Assembly: GCA_028671895.1 (NCBI GenBank)
Contig: CM053795.1
Location: 15,769,501 to 15,833,500 of the forward strand
Direction: 5' to 3'
Source: Oenanthe sinensis
Taxonomy: Eukaryota; Streptophyta; Magnoliopsida; Apiales; Apiaceae
Length of the DNA stretch: 64,000 bases
Shown piece by piece: positions 11,328 through 21,813 of this stretch. The notes under the pieces are model-generated. The model had not been told where the DNA came from, did not search any database, and saw only the letters and a list, made by a program, of their open reading frames with translations. A program made the translations under genes and the position numbers. Position 1 is the stretch's first letter, and every line of letters starts with the position of its first letter.

Positions 11328-12053
11328 TTAACTCACAGCAACTGTAACAAAAGAACTATCTTTCTCATGGCACTTCCTCTCAGCATCTTCCATCAATTTC
11401 TTCATCAGTTTCTCCTCAGCATCCATCAAGAACTTGAGCTTTGGAGGTGGAGACCATTTCAACTTGTTAATCTCTGCATCTGTCGAAGATTCAAAGAAAG
11501 GATTGAATCCATGGTGATTGTAACATTCCAAAGATTGAGACTTTTTCAAGATTGGTGAAGCCAAAGGAGACATATAAGGTGTCTCAACACAAGCCAAAAG
11601 TTCAGCCAAGCTCATATTTCTTGATCCTTTTCTATTAATGCTTCTTTCACCTCTAGATTTCTCATCTTCAGATTCCAAATCTTCTTTGGTTTCTTCTTTG
11701 ATTGTGAAGAGAAATCTGGGTGGCCCACACAAGTTGTGTAGCCTCATTAGCTCTGACTCCACACCTTCTTCACCATTATAGATTTTCAGCATCTGTAAAT
11801 CTTGGTCATGGCCATTAATAACACTTTTTACAGATGTGGGCAGTTCTTGTTTTCTATTACTAATGGGGCTTCTCCAACAAAACAAATATGAAATCTCTGT
11901 GGTACCATTGGTGGGGTGAGAAGAATCTTGAATTTCCATGTTTGTGTATCTCCTTTTCCAGTATATAACATAGTAAAGCTCTGCTATAAGGCCTAAGAGA
12001 AGACAACTAAACAAGAAACTCAAACCAATCCCTAAATGACTTAAAGATCCCAT
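11328..12053 (-). CDS. Plant-specific single-pass membrane protein of unknown function
   Basis: A single-exon frame of 241 residues. The ATG at 12053 (MGSLSHLG) is chosen because the three in-frame codons before it start with TTG, not ATG. Residues about 5-31 form a hydrophobic segment (LGIGLSFLFSCLLLGLIAEL) and are followed by a basic WKRRYTN stop-transfer, so the protein is probably anchored with its long tail in the cytosol. The tail is polar, has an acidic EDLESEDEKSRGE stretch, a TPYMSPLASPILKKS proline-serine motif and a C-terminal Lys/Glu-rich, probably helical segment. I recognise the general pattern, an N-terminal MGSLSHLGIGLS-type anchor and a TP-x-SPLASP motif, from uncharacterised plant proteins, but no biochemical role is known to me. 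The frame is intact and likely a real gene. Confidence 0.75.
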   Translation of the reverse strand: MGSLSHLGIGLSFLFSCLLLGLIAELYYVIYWKRRYTNMEIQDSSHPTNGTTEISYLFCWRSPISNRKQELPTSVKSVINGHDQDLQMLKIYNGEEGVESELMRLHNLCGPPRFLFTIKEETKEDLESEDEKSRGERSINRKGSRNMSLAELLACVETPYMSPLASPILKKSQSLECYNHHGFNPFFESSTDAEINKLKWSPPPKLKFLMDAEEKLMKKLMEDAERKCHEKDSSFVTVAVS

Positions 12054-13173
12054 CTTTTTCAATAAAAACTCACATCAAACACTTAAGCTATTATCCCACA
12101 ATTATATTCAAAGTTGTGGACTGAAAAGAACATAAAGAGGGCACAACCAAGTACTTCACTCTTCTCTAATTTAAATTTTTTACAAAAATCCAAATAAATA
12201 TTAAATGATAACAATACACAGATTTCAAAAAGAAATGCAAAGATTAAGCAAGCAAAATGAAACTAAAAATTAAGAGGGAAAAGAAAAAATCACTACTTGA
12301 AGAGCTTGTTTAAAGACCCACAAGATTTTAACAGCCTTGAAACTCCACCCCAAATCCACATGCTGGAAATAAACATGTCGTGACCCCTTGTGGACCTTGT
12401 ACTATATGTGTGTATATATATTTATTGCTTTATTGCCTAAAGCACGTATGAGAAAATTTGTAACTACGTGAAAAAATCACTGCATGGAGGTGGAAAGGAA
12501 AATTTGATGTAAATAATTTACCTTTCAAGCAAAGCAATCTTAATAAATTTGTGTATAGAACTGATATTCTTTTATGGTAGAGACTCAAGAAAATGGAAAC
12601 ACTTGAAGCCTTTCGGACAGTTCGGTGGGGATTTTAATATACAAGCCAAGAAGGCACGAAGTTATAGATTTTAAGACTGGAATCCACTGATGAATGTTTA
12701 CAGAGATTATGGGTTGGCTAAAACCGTGTATTTGTAGATAAATTTAATTCATTATTATCTTAGAGAGGGTTATATTATTATCAATTTAAGTAATGTTAAA
12801 GATTCTAATAATATTTTTTAAATAATGTATTATCTAGTAAAATGAAAAAATTTAATTAGTAAATTAATATGAATATAAGTAGTATTCATACCATTTATTG
12901 TTTTCATATTTAGTTAAAATTTTCCATTTTACTATTTTTTCTATACAAAAATTTGTCCTTTGTTTCAACACTGCTACATATTTTAGAAACATTTTTTAGA
13001 TCTTTAGCATTAGAACAATTTCCAAAACTAAAAACTCATTACTAAATTATATACGTTACATCTAAATGTCACTATTTAAAAAATATATAAAAATTGAGTC
13101 ATTTTATATATTCTTCCTCTTAACTAAAATATTATATAAATATTATTGCTAATCATTTTAATTAATCATTTTA
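12054..13173. other. Upstream region of the one-TM protein gene and AT-rich spacer
   Basis: No coding sequence is supported. The first few hundred bases are presumably the minus-strand promoter and 5' UTR of the one-TM gene. The remainder is AT-rich with no clear element borders. Confidence 0.35.
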
Positions 13174-13532
13174 GGCCTCGTTTGGTATTGTTGTTACCGC
13201 TAGAGCATCTTTTTACTAAAAAACTATCTGAAAGGTGTTTGGTAAAATTCAAAAGTTGTTGTGTGAAAAAATACTTTCGGTCTAAAATCTGCTGTTAGAA
13301 AAAGCATGTATCTCTATACTTTTGAAAAAAGTTGTTTTTCAGCTTTTACATGAAGTAACTACAAATTTCACATCAAACCTCCCAAAAAACATTATTTTTA
13401 TATATTATATTTCAAAATATGTATAAATCAAAAAAATTATCAAACAATCATCTGATTTTTCTAAAAGTATTTTTTTCACCAACACTTTTTTTAACAGCAC
13501 ATCAATTTTCAACAACAATCTCAAACAGACCC
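13174..13532. mobile_element. PIF/Harbinger-type MITE, 359 bp
   Basis: The left end GGCCTCGTTTGGTATT pairs with the right end read inward, GGGTCTGTTTGAGATT, as an imperfect terminal inverted repeat. The element is flanked on both sides by TTA (13171-13173 and 13533-13535), the 3-bp target duplication of PIF/Harbinger elements. Non-coding. Confidence 0.75.
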
Positions 13533-13575
13533 TTATATATTATGATTACTCTTACACTACTCATTTATGACCAAT

Positions 13576-14260
13576 TAGGGTTGTCAACGAGTCGGATTTG
13601 GATCAGATTTAGCTAAATCCATATCCAAATTCATTTATTTATAACGGATCGGGTCGAATCGGATTTTTTATAAGTCAATCCATATCCAATCATCTATTAA
13701 TATTTTGGATTATCGGATCAGACTATCCAACCCATTTAATTTTATTTTTTGAATAAAAATTTGTAATTCTTATAATATAAAATTATTCTTAAATACTCAT
13801 GAAAAACAATATGCACTCATTATTAAAATAATATCAGTATAAAAAATAAATGAATGTCAATTGTTAAGTTTTAGCGTGAAATTAAAAGGACAAAAACTTA
13901 GTATCGAACATGAATAAATATCACTTACTAAGTATTATTGTGAAATTAATACTAGAAGAAAATTATCAATTGTAAACGAATATTATTATATAATATTAGT
14001 GTGAAATTAAAATTCAAATTTTTTTATCTGTATTTTAAAATTCGAATTCATATTATATAAAATACATTATATTATGTATATTATATAAATATAATATATA
14101 CATATATGTATCGGATCGGATTTTTATGGATTCAGAATAAATGAAATTAATATCCGCTTCTTATTGGATCGGACTCTTATCAGATCAGATTCTTTATGTA
14201 ATGATTCATATATATCTATTAAGTATCGAACGGATCGGATATCCCCCATTAACAAGCCTG
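13576..14260. mobile_element. hAT-type non-autonomous element, 685 bp
   Basis: It starts TAGGGTTGTCAACGAG and ends with the imperfect complement (CAGGCTTGTTAATGGG read inward). It is flanked by an 8-bp duplication, TGACCAAT at 13568-13575 and TGACCAAC at 14261-14268 (7 of 8). Subterminal regions are packed with CGGATCGGAT-like words. No coding capacity. Together with 3625-4311 it suggests a family of about 690 bp. Confidence 0.75.
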
Positions 14261-14670
14261 TGACCAACGATATGAAGTAATCTTTTTAAAACGAACGACG
14301 TAGAGTAACTTAATTCGAGGGACTACACTAAACGTGATTGTCTAATTGTGCAGACAAGTTAGGTTTTACCTTTTTTCGAGTTGGTTTAGTTACCCTTTAT
14401 ATGGGAAGTTGAAGTAAATAGAAAATAAATTTAAAAAAAGTTGGTTGGTTACATTAATAAGGGAAAGTACAACCTTCAAAGAAGTTTCAATACTCATATG
14501 GCATATGGCATGAGAAATTGCTTATTCAGCGTCTCAGTACTCTTCTAATAACTTGCACTTCCGGTAATAAATTATTTCACACAAATAAACCAAATAAAAA
14601 TTTCTACTTCCTAACAATTTTAACTTTCATAGGAAATGATTTCTTATTATCAATCAAACAAGCTCTAATA

Positions 14671-14675
<5 letters not shown>

Positions 14676-14736
<61 letters not shown>

Positions 14737-14739
14737 GTA
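14676..14739. repeat. (AT)n plus (GTAT)n microsatellite
   Basis: About 24 AT units run directly into four GTAT units. The open frames crossing it are products of the repeat and not genes. Confidence 0.95.
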
Positions 14740-15911
14740 ATGGTTGAGGAATGAAGAGGTGACGTGGTGGTCAAAAAAAAATTTGAACAATTTTCCTAGC
14801 TTTCTAATGCAATGGAGGCCTGATTTGGTCCCGCTAGATTTCCCCATTTGTTTTATCAAATACTGCATGGATCGATTCTTTACTCAGTCTTATGGTTATT
14901 CAACTCAGCTTCTATTAATATAAACTCTTATTATTAAAAAAATATTTTATTTTATAATCTATTGTTAGATTAATTCAACTCAAATTTATTTTATTGATAA
15001 AAAAATATAAATTAAAAAATTTCAATGTTTAATTATTATATGAACACAATTTTAAATTATAGAACAAATAATTAGCATTTAAATTTGTAAGTTTATTACA
15101 TAATATAAATTTCTAAATCTATATTAGAAAAAAAATTGTAAACACTTTTTAAAAATATATAATTTATTTTATTTATAATATAATATTAGTTATAATAATA
15201 TAATATAGATAATATAGTTGTACAGATATAATACAATTGTAATCAATATAGTTGACTTATATATCTCAATCTTACTACTACTCAAACTCTTTAAACTCTA
15301 TTAAAATTATAATTTTTTAAAAATCCTATTAAAATTTCAAAAAAATAATTAAATATATATCATCTATATTTTGATTATCCCTCATTTTTATTTCACCTAA
15401 AATTAAATCTTAATATTATATTATATTTAAATAATAACATAAAATTTATACATATATTAAAATTTATACTTTTTATTTAATGTAGTTGTATTAAATACAA
15501 TCTATTTACAGAATTCAGTTTCACCACCGCTCAAACTCTTTAATTAATTTAAAATATCAATCAATTAAATAAATCTCATGAATATAATAATAATATTTTT
15601 TATCTATATTAAATTTTAATAAAATTATATACTAAATACAATCTAAATATCTCAATTAATCGCTCTCAAATTATTCAATTCATTTAAAATTATCAATCAT
15701 AATCAAATCTAACAAATATTATAATATTATTATTACTTTATTATTTTAAGTTTTAAAATAACAACTGATTAGTTACATCTCACGAATGATATAATATTAT
15801 TATTTTTCTATCTATAATATAAATATCTTAATTTAATCACCGCTTAAATTATTCAATTTATTTTAAATATATTAAAAAAAATTAAAAATCCTTGCATGGA
15901 TTATAAGCTAG
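14740..15911 (+). mobile_element. AT-rich stretch ending in a Helitron-like 3' terminus
   Basis: No gene seen. Bases 15420-15911 are related to about 2040-2468. The end shows a short palindrome TCCTTGCATGGA, then TTATAAG, CTAG at 15908-15911 and T, the layout of a Helitron 3' end. The 5' limit is unknown, so only the right half of this interval is well supported. Confidence 0.45.
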
Positions 15912-16160
15912 TATTATATTAAAGTTGAACAATTATAAAATTACTTATCGAAGTATTAATTATAACGAAGAGTAGTCAGAGATTCAGAGGTTGTCCACTA
16001 TATAAAGTGTGTTTAAAGTAAATTTAATAATTATTTTATTTTGTTAGGTATTTATTATAATGCATCCTCTTCGTAATAGCCTTTTCTAAATAAAAAAGAA
16101 TTTCACCAACCAACTTTATTTTAAAACAGCATGCAACGGGCTTCAAAACAGATACTCACA

Positions 16161-16234
16161 GGCCCATAGTGTATTGTGTATTATAAGAATTGGTTTAAAT
16201 TTGTTAGTATAAAAGTACAAAACCCCTAGGGTTT
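16161..16234 (+). promoter_or_regulatory. Site II and telo-box elements of the NSA2 promoter
   Basis: GGCCCA at 16161-16166 (site II, the complement of TGGGCC) and TAGGGTTT at 16227-16234 (telo-box, the complement of AAACCCTA) lie 110 and 42 bases before the start codon. This pair is typical of plant ribosomal-protein and ribosome-biogenesis genes and links expression to cell growth. Confidence 0.6.
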
Positions 16235-16275
16235 TTCTTTCTTCCCTACTCATCTATCATCACAGATATTCAGAC

Positions 16276-18435
16276 ATGGTATATTATGTATCGTATTTAT
16301 AAAATATTCTCATAGTTTTGATGTAAAATGTCTAATTAATTAATTTGGTGATGTATAATTTGTAGCCGCAAGGAGATCATATAGAGCTTCACAGGAAGCG
16401 TAATGGCTATCATCTTGATCACTTTGACCGCATGCGCAAGAAGGACGCTCGTCAAGTTCACAAGCGTTCTCACACTGCCCAACATGTTTGTTTATTTTCT
16501 TCTCCCCCCCCTGTCTCTTAATATGTGTATAGTTCTATCACCATTGACTAAATTTGCATGAGCAGGCCTTGGGTATCAAGGGTAAGATGTTTGCCAAGAA
16601 ACGCTATGCCGAAAAGGCCCTAATGAAGAAAACGTAATTATCTCTCCTTTTCTATTATATTTGTGCAACTGCAACCTTTTGTGTGTGCTTTTCTAATCTG
16701 CAGTGTGCATCCAAATTAATGTATCTCTGTTTTTGTGTGTTATGTCTATAGAATGGCCATGCATGAAGAAAGCTCTAGCAGAGATAATTACGATATTTAT
16801 AAGGGTGCTGTTCCTCCTTATCTTCTTGACCGTGAAAACACTACGCGTGTAAAGGTGTAATTACTGTGTTTTTGTATTTTAAATTTGTTGAGTAGTTTTA
16901 CGTTAGTCTTTGCATGACACTGCTATAATATGAGTTCAATTTTATGCATGTTTTTTTCTCTATGTAGTTACTTTCCAACTCGATAAAACAAAAAAGGAAA
17001 GAAAAAGCTGGGAAATGGGATGTTCCTTTGCCAAAGGTAAGGTCCCTGCTTATAGTAAGATTATTATGCTTTGCATCAGTCCATTGCAGATTTAGATACT
17101 TAGCAGTACGAAAAACTGTTATTTCATCTAAAGTGTGAACGGAGAAGACTAGATAATACCTAAAACACAAGAGAAAACTATTGATACATACTAGCTCTGT
17201 TTAGGCAGTGGTGAGTTCCTCGTTGAGGCTTTGTTTTAGTTGGTTATGATAACTGAGCTGGAGCATGTTCCGCTTGTTAAAGTTGTCCTAGGATATGCTC
17301 TAGTATGTTATATTTTATTTCTTGGATAAATACAATTATTACTTAGTAAAAATAAATAAATACAGTTGTGCTGAAAATGTTGATAGCACAACAGGAGCAA
17401 AATTGTTGAAGAGGATAGAGGAATCAAGCTTCCTAACTTCTTAAAGTGTGCAGCACGAATTGATGAATGTTGGAAGGGTTCATCTGTATATGTAGCTTTA
17501 ACTTTTAATCACTTTCCATTGCTCGATTTATGAATGATCACGATATCAACTATTGTGTGTTCTAGAGCAGATGTTGTAGCATTTTAGTGTTGCTGTTCTA
17601 TATGTGTGGGTTATTTAGTAACTATATTACAAACTTGGTAAGCTGGAGGTAATTTGATGTTTCAGGTTAGGCCTGTGGCTGAAGATGAGATGTTTAAAGT
17701 GATCAGAACTGGTAAACGCAAAAGTAAGTACTCTGCATGCCACCACATTCTAGACTTGTTTGCTGATGATGCTATTAATTACTATGTTATGTAAAATAAT
17801 ATAGCAGGATATTCAGTTGGTCATAAACATATATATCTAGATAGGAGTATATGTTTTACTTCCATCTGTATGACAGTTTTTCATTGCCTCTTATGCAGCA
17901 AAGCAGTGGAAAAGAATGATCACTAAGGTAACATTTGTGGGACAAGGCTTTACAAGAAAGCCACCAAAATACGAGCGTTTTATTCGTCCTTCTGGTTTGC
18001 GATTTACAAAAGCCCATGTGACACCCTGAACTCAAATGCACTTTCAATCTTGAGATGATTAGTGTGAAGAAGAACCCCAATGGTCCAATGTATAGCTCGC
18101 TTGGCGTTGTAACCAGAGGAACCATTATAGAGGTAAGCAATTGGTTGCTATGCTTTATCATGGAATACTTGAAATAGGTTTACCAACCATTATTTCTGAT
18201 TGTAAATTTCAGGTAAATGTTAGCGAATTAGGTCTTGTCACGCCTACTGGAAAAGTTGTGTGGGGTAAGAACACTAACTTTGCCATTATCAGATCAACAT
18301 AAACTATCTGATACGCATATTCATCTTGCTTATAGTAGCTCATACGTTAATCTTGGGGTGTATGCAGGAAAATACGCTCAAGTGACAAATAACCCTGAGA
18401 ATGATGGTTGCATCAACGCCGTCCTCCTAGTTTAA
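16276..18435 (+). pseudogene. NSA2: Ribosome biogenesis protein NSA2 homologue, with 2-base frameshift
   Basis: Nine exons can be traced: 16276-16278 (ATG only), 16366-16485, 16566-16633, 16752-16854, 16968-17036, 17666-17723, 17899-18132, 18213-18264 and 18368-18435. The product begins MPQGDHIELHRKR and ends NNPENDGCINAVLLV, the strongly conserved ends of NSA2, a nucleolar GTPase-associated factor of 60S subunit assembly. Other family blocks are GAVPPYLLDRE, KQKRKEKAGKWDVPLPKV and FTRKPPKYERFIRP. In exon 7, after KAHVT, the sequence reads ACACCCTGAA where the family's THPEL needs two more bases (ACACACCCTGAA). The frame therefore meets TGA at about 18027, near residue 187 of an expected 258. 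Apart from this lesion every splice site and codon is intact and the promoter looks normal. Either it is a recent null allele or pseudogene, or a sequencing error in a CA repeat; I cannot tell which. Confidence 0.85.
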
Positions 18436-18756
18436 GTAGGTGATGGTAGACAACTGAACAATTGCCCTCAGAATCCCAGCAAAGTAGTAGTTGAAACACA
18501 TATCCGGCATTTTACTTGTTTTCTTCCTTTTTTAATTTGAATCATGTCATGACAGAAAAACGTTGGAATCGGAAAAAACACTAATTTGAAAAAGTGAATT
18601 TATTCCTACTTAACAAAACTAGGCATTTTCCTCCTGAAGGTACCCTTCGAGTCCTTTTACCATATCATTAAGAAATTCAGTTTATGCATCCAATATCAAA
18701 ATACAGGTAACGTTACTAATAATATCAAAACAACCAAGGAACAATTGATTCACAAC
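18436..18756. other. Shared 3' spacer between NSA2 and Hsp70 B
   Basis: The two genes converge with 321 bases between stop codons, so their 3' UTRs may overlap. No further gene or repeat is visible. Confidence 0.6.
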
Positions 18757-21196
18757 TTAATCAACTTCTTCAATCTTGGGGCCTGCACCTGCACCACCAG
18801 CGGGACCATCTTCATCCATAGCTCCACCCATACCACCTGCACCACCTTGGTACATTTTAGCAATGATGGGGTTGCATATGCCCTCCAGTTCCTTCATTTT
18901 ATCTTCGAATTCATCAACCTCTGCCAACTGATTTGCATCAAGCCATTGAATAGCTTGATCAATGGCATCCTCAATCTTCTTTTTATCTGCAGCCGCAAGG
19001 TTTGAGCTTATTTTCTCGTCTTTGATTGTATTCCTCATGTTATAAGCATAGTTTTCCAGGGAATTCTTGGCTTCCACCTTCTTCCTATGCTCCTCATCTT
19101 CGGATTTGTACTTCTCTGCTTCCTGCACCATCTTCTCAATCTCATCTTTAGAGAGCCTTCCTTTGTCATTGGTGATTGTGATCTTGTTCTTTTTCCCTGA
19201 TGTTTTGTCCTCGGCAGAAACATTCAAGATGCCATTTGCATCAATGTCAAAGCACACTGTAATCTGTGGCACACCTCTTGGAGCAGGTGGAATACCAGAG
19301 AGCTCAAACTTTCCCAGCAAATTGTTGTCCTTTGTCCTTGTTCTCTCACCTTCAAACACCTGGATCAACACTCCAGGTTGATTATCGGAATAGGTTGAGA
19401 ATACCTGCTCCTTCTTGGTTGGGATGGTCGTGTTTCGTGGGATCAAAACAGTCATCACCCCTCCGGCAGTTTCTAAACCAAGTGACAGAGGAGTAACATC
19501 CAGAAGCAACAGATCTTGCACTTTCTCATTGCCCTCACCGCTCAAAATTGCAGCCTGAACCGCAGCACCATAAGCAACAGCCTCGTCAGGGTTGATGCTC
19601 TTGCATAGCTCTTTCCCATTGAAAAAATCCTGCAACAATTGCTGAACCTTTGGAATCCTGGTAGAACCACCAACAAGCACAACATCATGGACAGAATTCT
19701 TGTCCATTTTAGCATCCCTTAGGCACTTCTCAACAGGCTCCATACACTTTCTAAAAAGATCCATGTTCATCTCCTCAAACCTTGCCCTAGTAATTGTTGT
19801 GTAGAAGTCGATTCCCTCAAACAAAGAATCAATCTCAATTGTTGTCTGTGCAGTCGAAGAAAGAGTCCTCTTCGCTCTTTCACAGGCTGTCCTCAATCTC
19901 CTCAACGCTCTAGCATTGCCACCAATATCCTTCTTGTTCTTCCTTTTGAACTCTTGAACAAAGTGATTCACCATCCTATTATCAAAATCTTCGCCTCCCA
20001 AATGAGTATCACCAGCTGTGGCTTTAACCTCAAAAATGCCCTCTTCGATAGTCAAAAGAGAGACATCAAATGTACCTCCGCCAAGATCAAATATAAGCAC
20101 ATTTTTCTCACCAACACTGCTAGCCTTCTTGTCCAAACCATAGGCAATTGCAGCTGCCGTAGGCTCATTGATGATCCGCATCACATTAAGCCCCGAGATA
20201 ACACCAGCATCTTTTGTCGCCTGCCTCTGCGAATCATTAAAGTAAGCAGGTACAGTAACCACAGCATTCTTCACAGTTTTGCCAAGATAAGCCTCAGCAA
20301 TCTCTCTCATCTTGGTGAGAACCATTGAAGAAATTTCTTCTGCTGCAAATTGTTTTTCTTCGCCCTTGTAATTGACAACAATCATTGGCTTGTCAGCAGG
20401 TCCCGATACGACCTTAAAAGGCCACAATTTCATGTCACCCTTTACCGAAGCATCACTGAACCTCCTTCCAATCAACCGTTTTGCATCTAAAAGAACACAA
20501 TTCCCAGTCAGATCATGTATCATACACACAATTTTATTAAATCACACATCATTACACAGTAAAAAAGCATTATTTATCCAGATCATGAGTCAATCACTTA
20601 ATAATCATAATCTATTCTGAACTATATCCAGTCAAGTTAAGCCTCCAAGATGAACAAGCTCAAATTCTATTAAATTTACGACTGGACTAAAATTATGCAC
20701 AATGTTACAATTTGTAAAGGACTAGTTACCAAAAAAATAAATAATAAATAAGCGCAATTGATCTCGGAAAAAAAAACTAAACACATCTCTATTAATACAA
20801 ATTATATCCTACTAGCAACAAAAAATCTAAACATCTATCTTCTCTAAAAGAGATCCAACAAGCATGTAATTACAGTAATCGCACGCCGGAAACAACAGTA
20901 CAATTCTTGTGTTAATATCATACAAATTCACCCAATAAACAAAACAATTAGTAATAATAAAAGTAGATGTTCTAGAACATACCGAAAACAGTGTTGATCG
21001 GATTCATAGCCACCTGATTCTTAGCAGCGTCACCAATCAAGCGTTCAGTATCCGTAAACCCAACATAAGACGGCGTCGTTCTGTTCCCCTGATCGTTGGC
21101 TATGATCTCCACTCGATCGTGTTGCCACACGCCCACACACGAGTACGTCGTTCCCAGATCAATTCCGACAGCCGGTCCTTCGCCTTTTCCCGCCAT
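18757..21196 (-). CDS. Cytosolic Hsp70/Hsc70 chaperone, gene B
   Basis: Exons 21196-20983 and 20486-18757 (minus strand), with a 496-base intron splitting the same Asp codon as in gene A, give 647 residues. The start MAGKGEGPAVGIDLGTTYS is chosen over an in-frame ATG 24 bases upstream because it matches gene A and the family. Hsp70 signatures (GIDLGTTYS, IFDLGGGTFDVSL, VLVGGSTRIPKVQQ) are intact. The C terminus is Gly/Met-rich (GGAGGMGGAMDEDG) and ends EEVD, so this is a full cytosolic chaperone. It differs from A mostly in the lid and tail. Its promoter has three heat-shock elements and a TATA box close together, a layout typical of strongly heat-inducible copies. It faces gene A about 9.8 kb away; NSA2 and the one-TM gene lie between them. 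Confidence 0.97.
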
Positions 21197-21305
21197 TTTC
21201 TTCTCCCAACTACAATTCAAATTTCAATGGATTAATCTCTGTGCGTAACTCTTTTGTACTTATAACTATAAATTTTGTGTGCATTAGTGATTCGAGAGAC
21301 GGGGG

Positions 21306-21313
21306 TTTATAAG
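21306..21313 (-). promoter_or_regulatory. TATA box of Hsp70 B
   Basis: On the minus strand, CTTATAAAC lies about 110 bases before the start codon and immediately downstream of the first heat-shock element. Confidence 0.7.
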
Positions 21314-21316
21314 GGA

Positions 21317-21362
21317 GAATGTTCGATTATCCAGAATGTTCTTAATTAAATCCAGAATGTTC
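21317..21362 (-). promoter_or_regulatory. Three heat-shock elements of Hsp70 B
   Basis: GAATGTTC, a perfect GAAnnTTC dimer, occurs at 21317-21324, 21334-21341 and 21355-21362. It is embedded each time in CCAGAATGTTC or a close variant. The spacing of 17-21 bases is about two helical turns, so heat-shock factors would sit on one face of the DNA, right next to the TATA box. Confidence 0.85.
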
Positions 21363-21813
21363 TTGATTAATTATTCCCCCGTTTTTGTGTAGTCTAGTAG
21401 CTTCCAGGCTTTTCCTTTCTTGTTTGATTATTATTCCAATTATTTAGTTAGAAATGAAGTCTACAAGTTATTTTATTTTGTTTTTATTTAATCATCGAAT
21501 ATGATATTTTTTTAAATTATTTTCCATCAAAGGAATATTTTAAAAAAATATGTGTATCTTGAAATCAAAAGAATATAAATTATTAGTGTTTTAATTCAAT
21601 TAAATTCCTTTTAAATTTTCTATTTCCATAAATAGTGTCTTCTCAAAATTTTAATTTTACATGGATAGTCCGATCCTTTTTTGCTTCACTAAAATAATGA
21701 TTTCAAAAATCACATAAACTGGAGTATTATACATGTTAAGATATTAAAGCAAGACATGGGGGAAACTATTAGGCAAAATATTTTTAAAATAGGATAATTA
21801 AATAAAATCCATA
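21363..21813. other. AT-rich spacer upstream of Hsp70 B
   Basis: No gene or clear element border seen between the Hsp70 B promoter and the first Helitron. Confidence 0.4.

Noticed and set aside
11319..11558. 79-codon plus-strand frame over the one-TM gene
   Set aside because: It is the antisense of a better supported gene with a membrane segment and conserved-looking motifs.
14518..14868. Frames with long Ile-Tyr repeats
   Set aside because: Direct translation of the (AT)n microsatellite.
17724..17898. Possible C/D snoRNA in an NSA2 intron (TGATGAT word)
   Set aside because: No matching D box or terminal stem was found.
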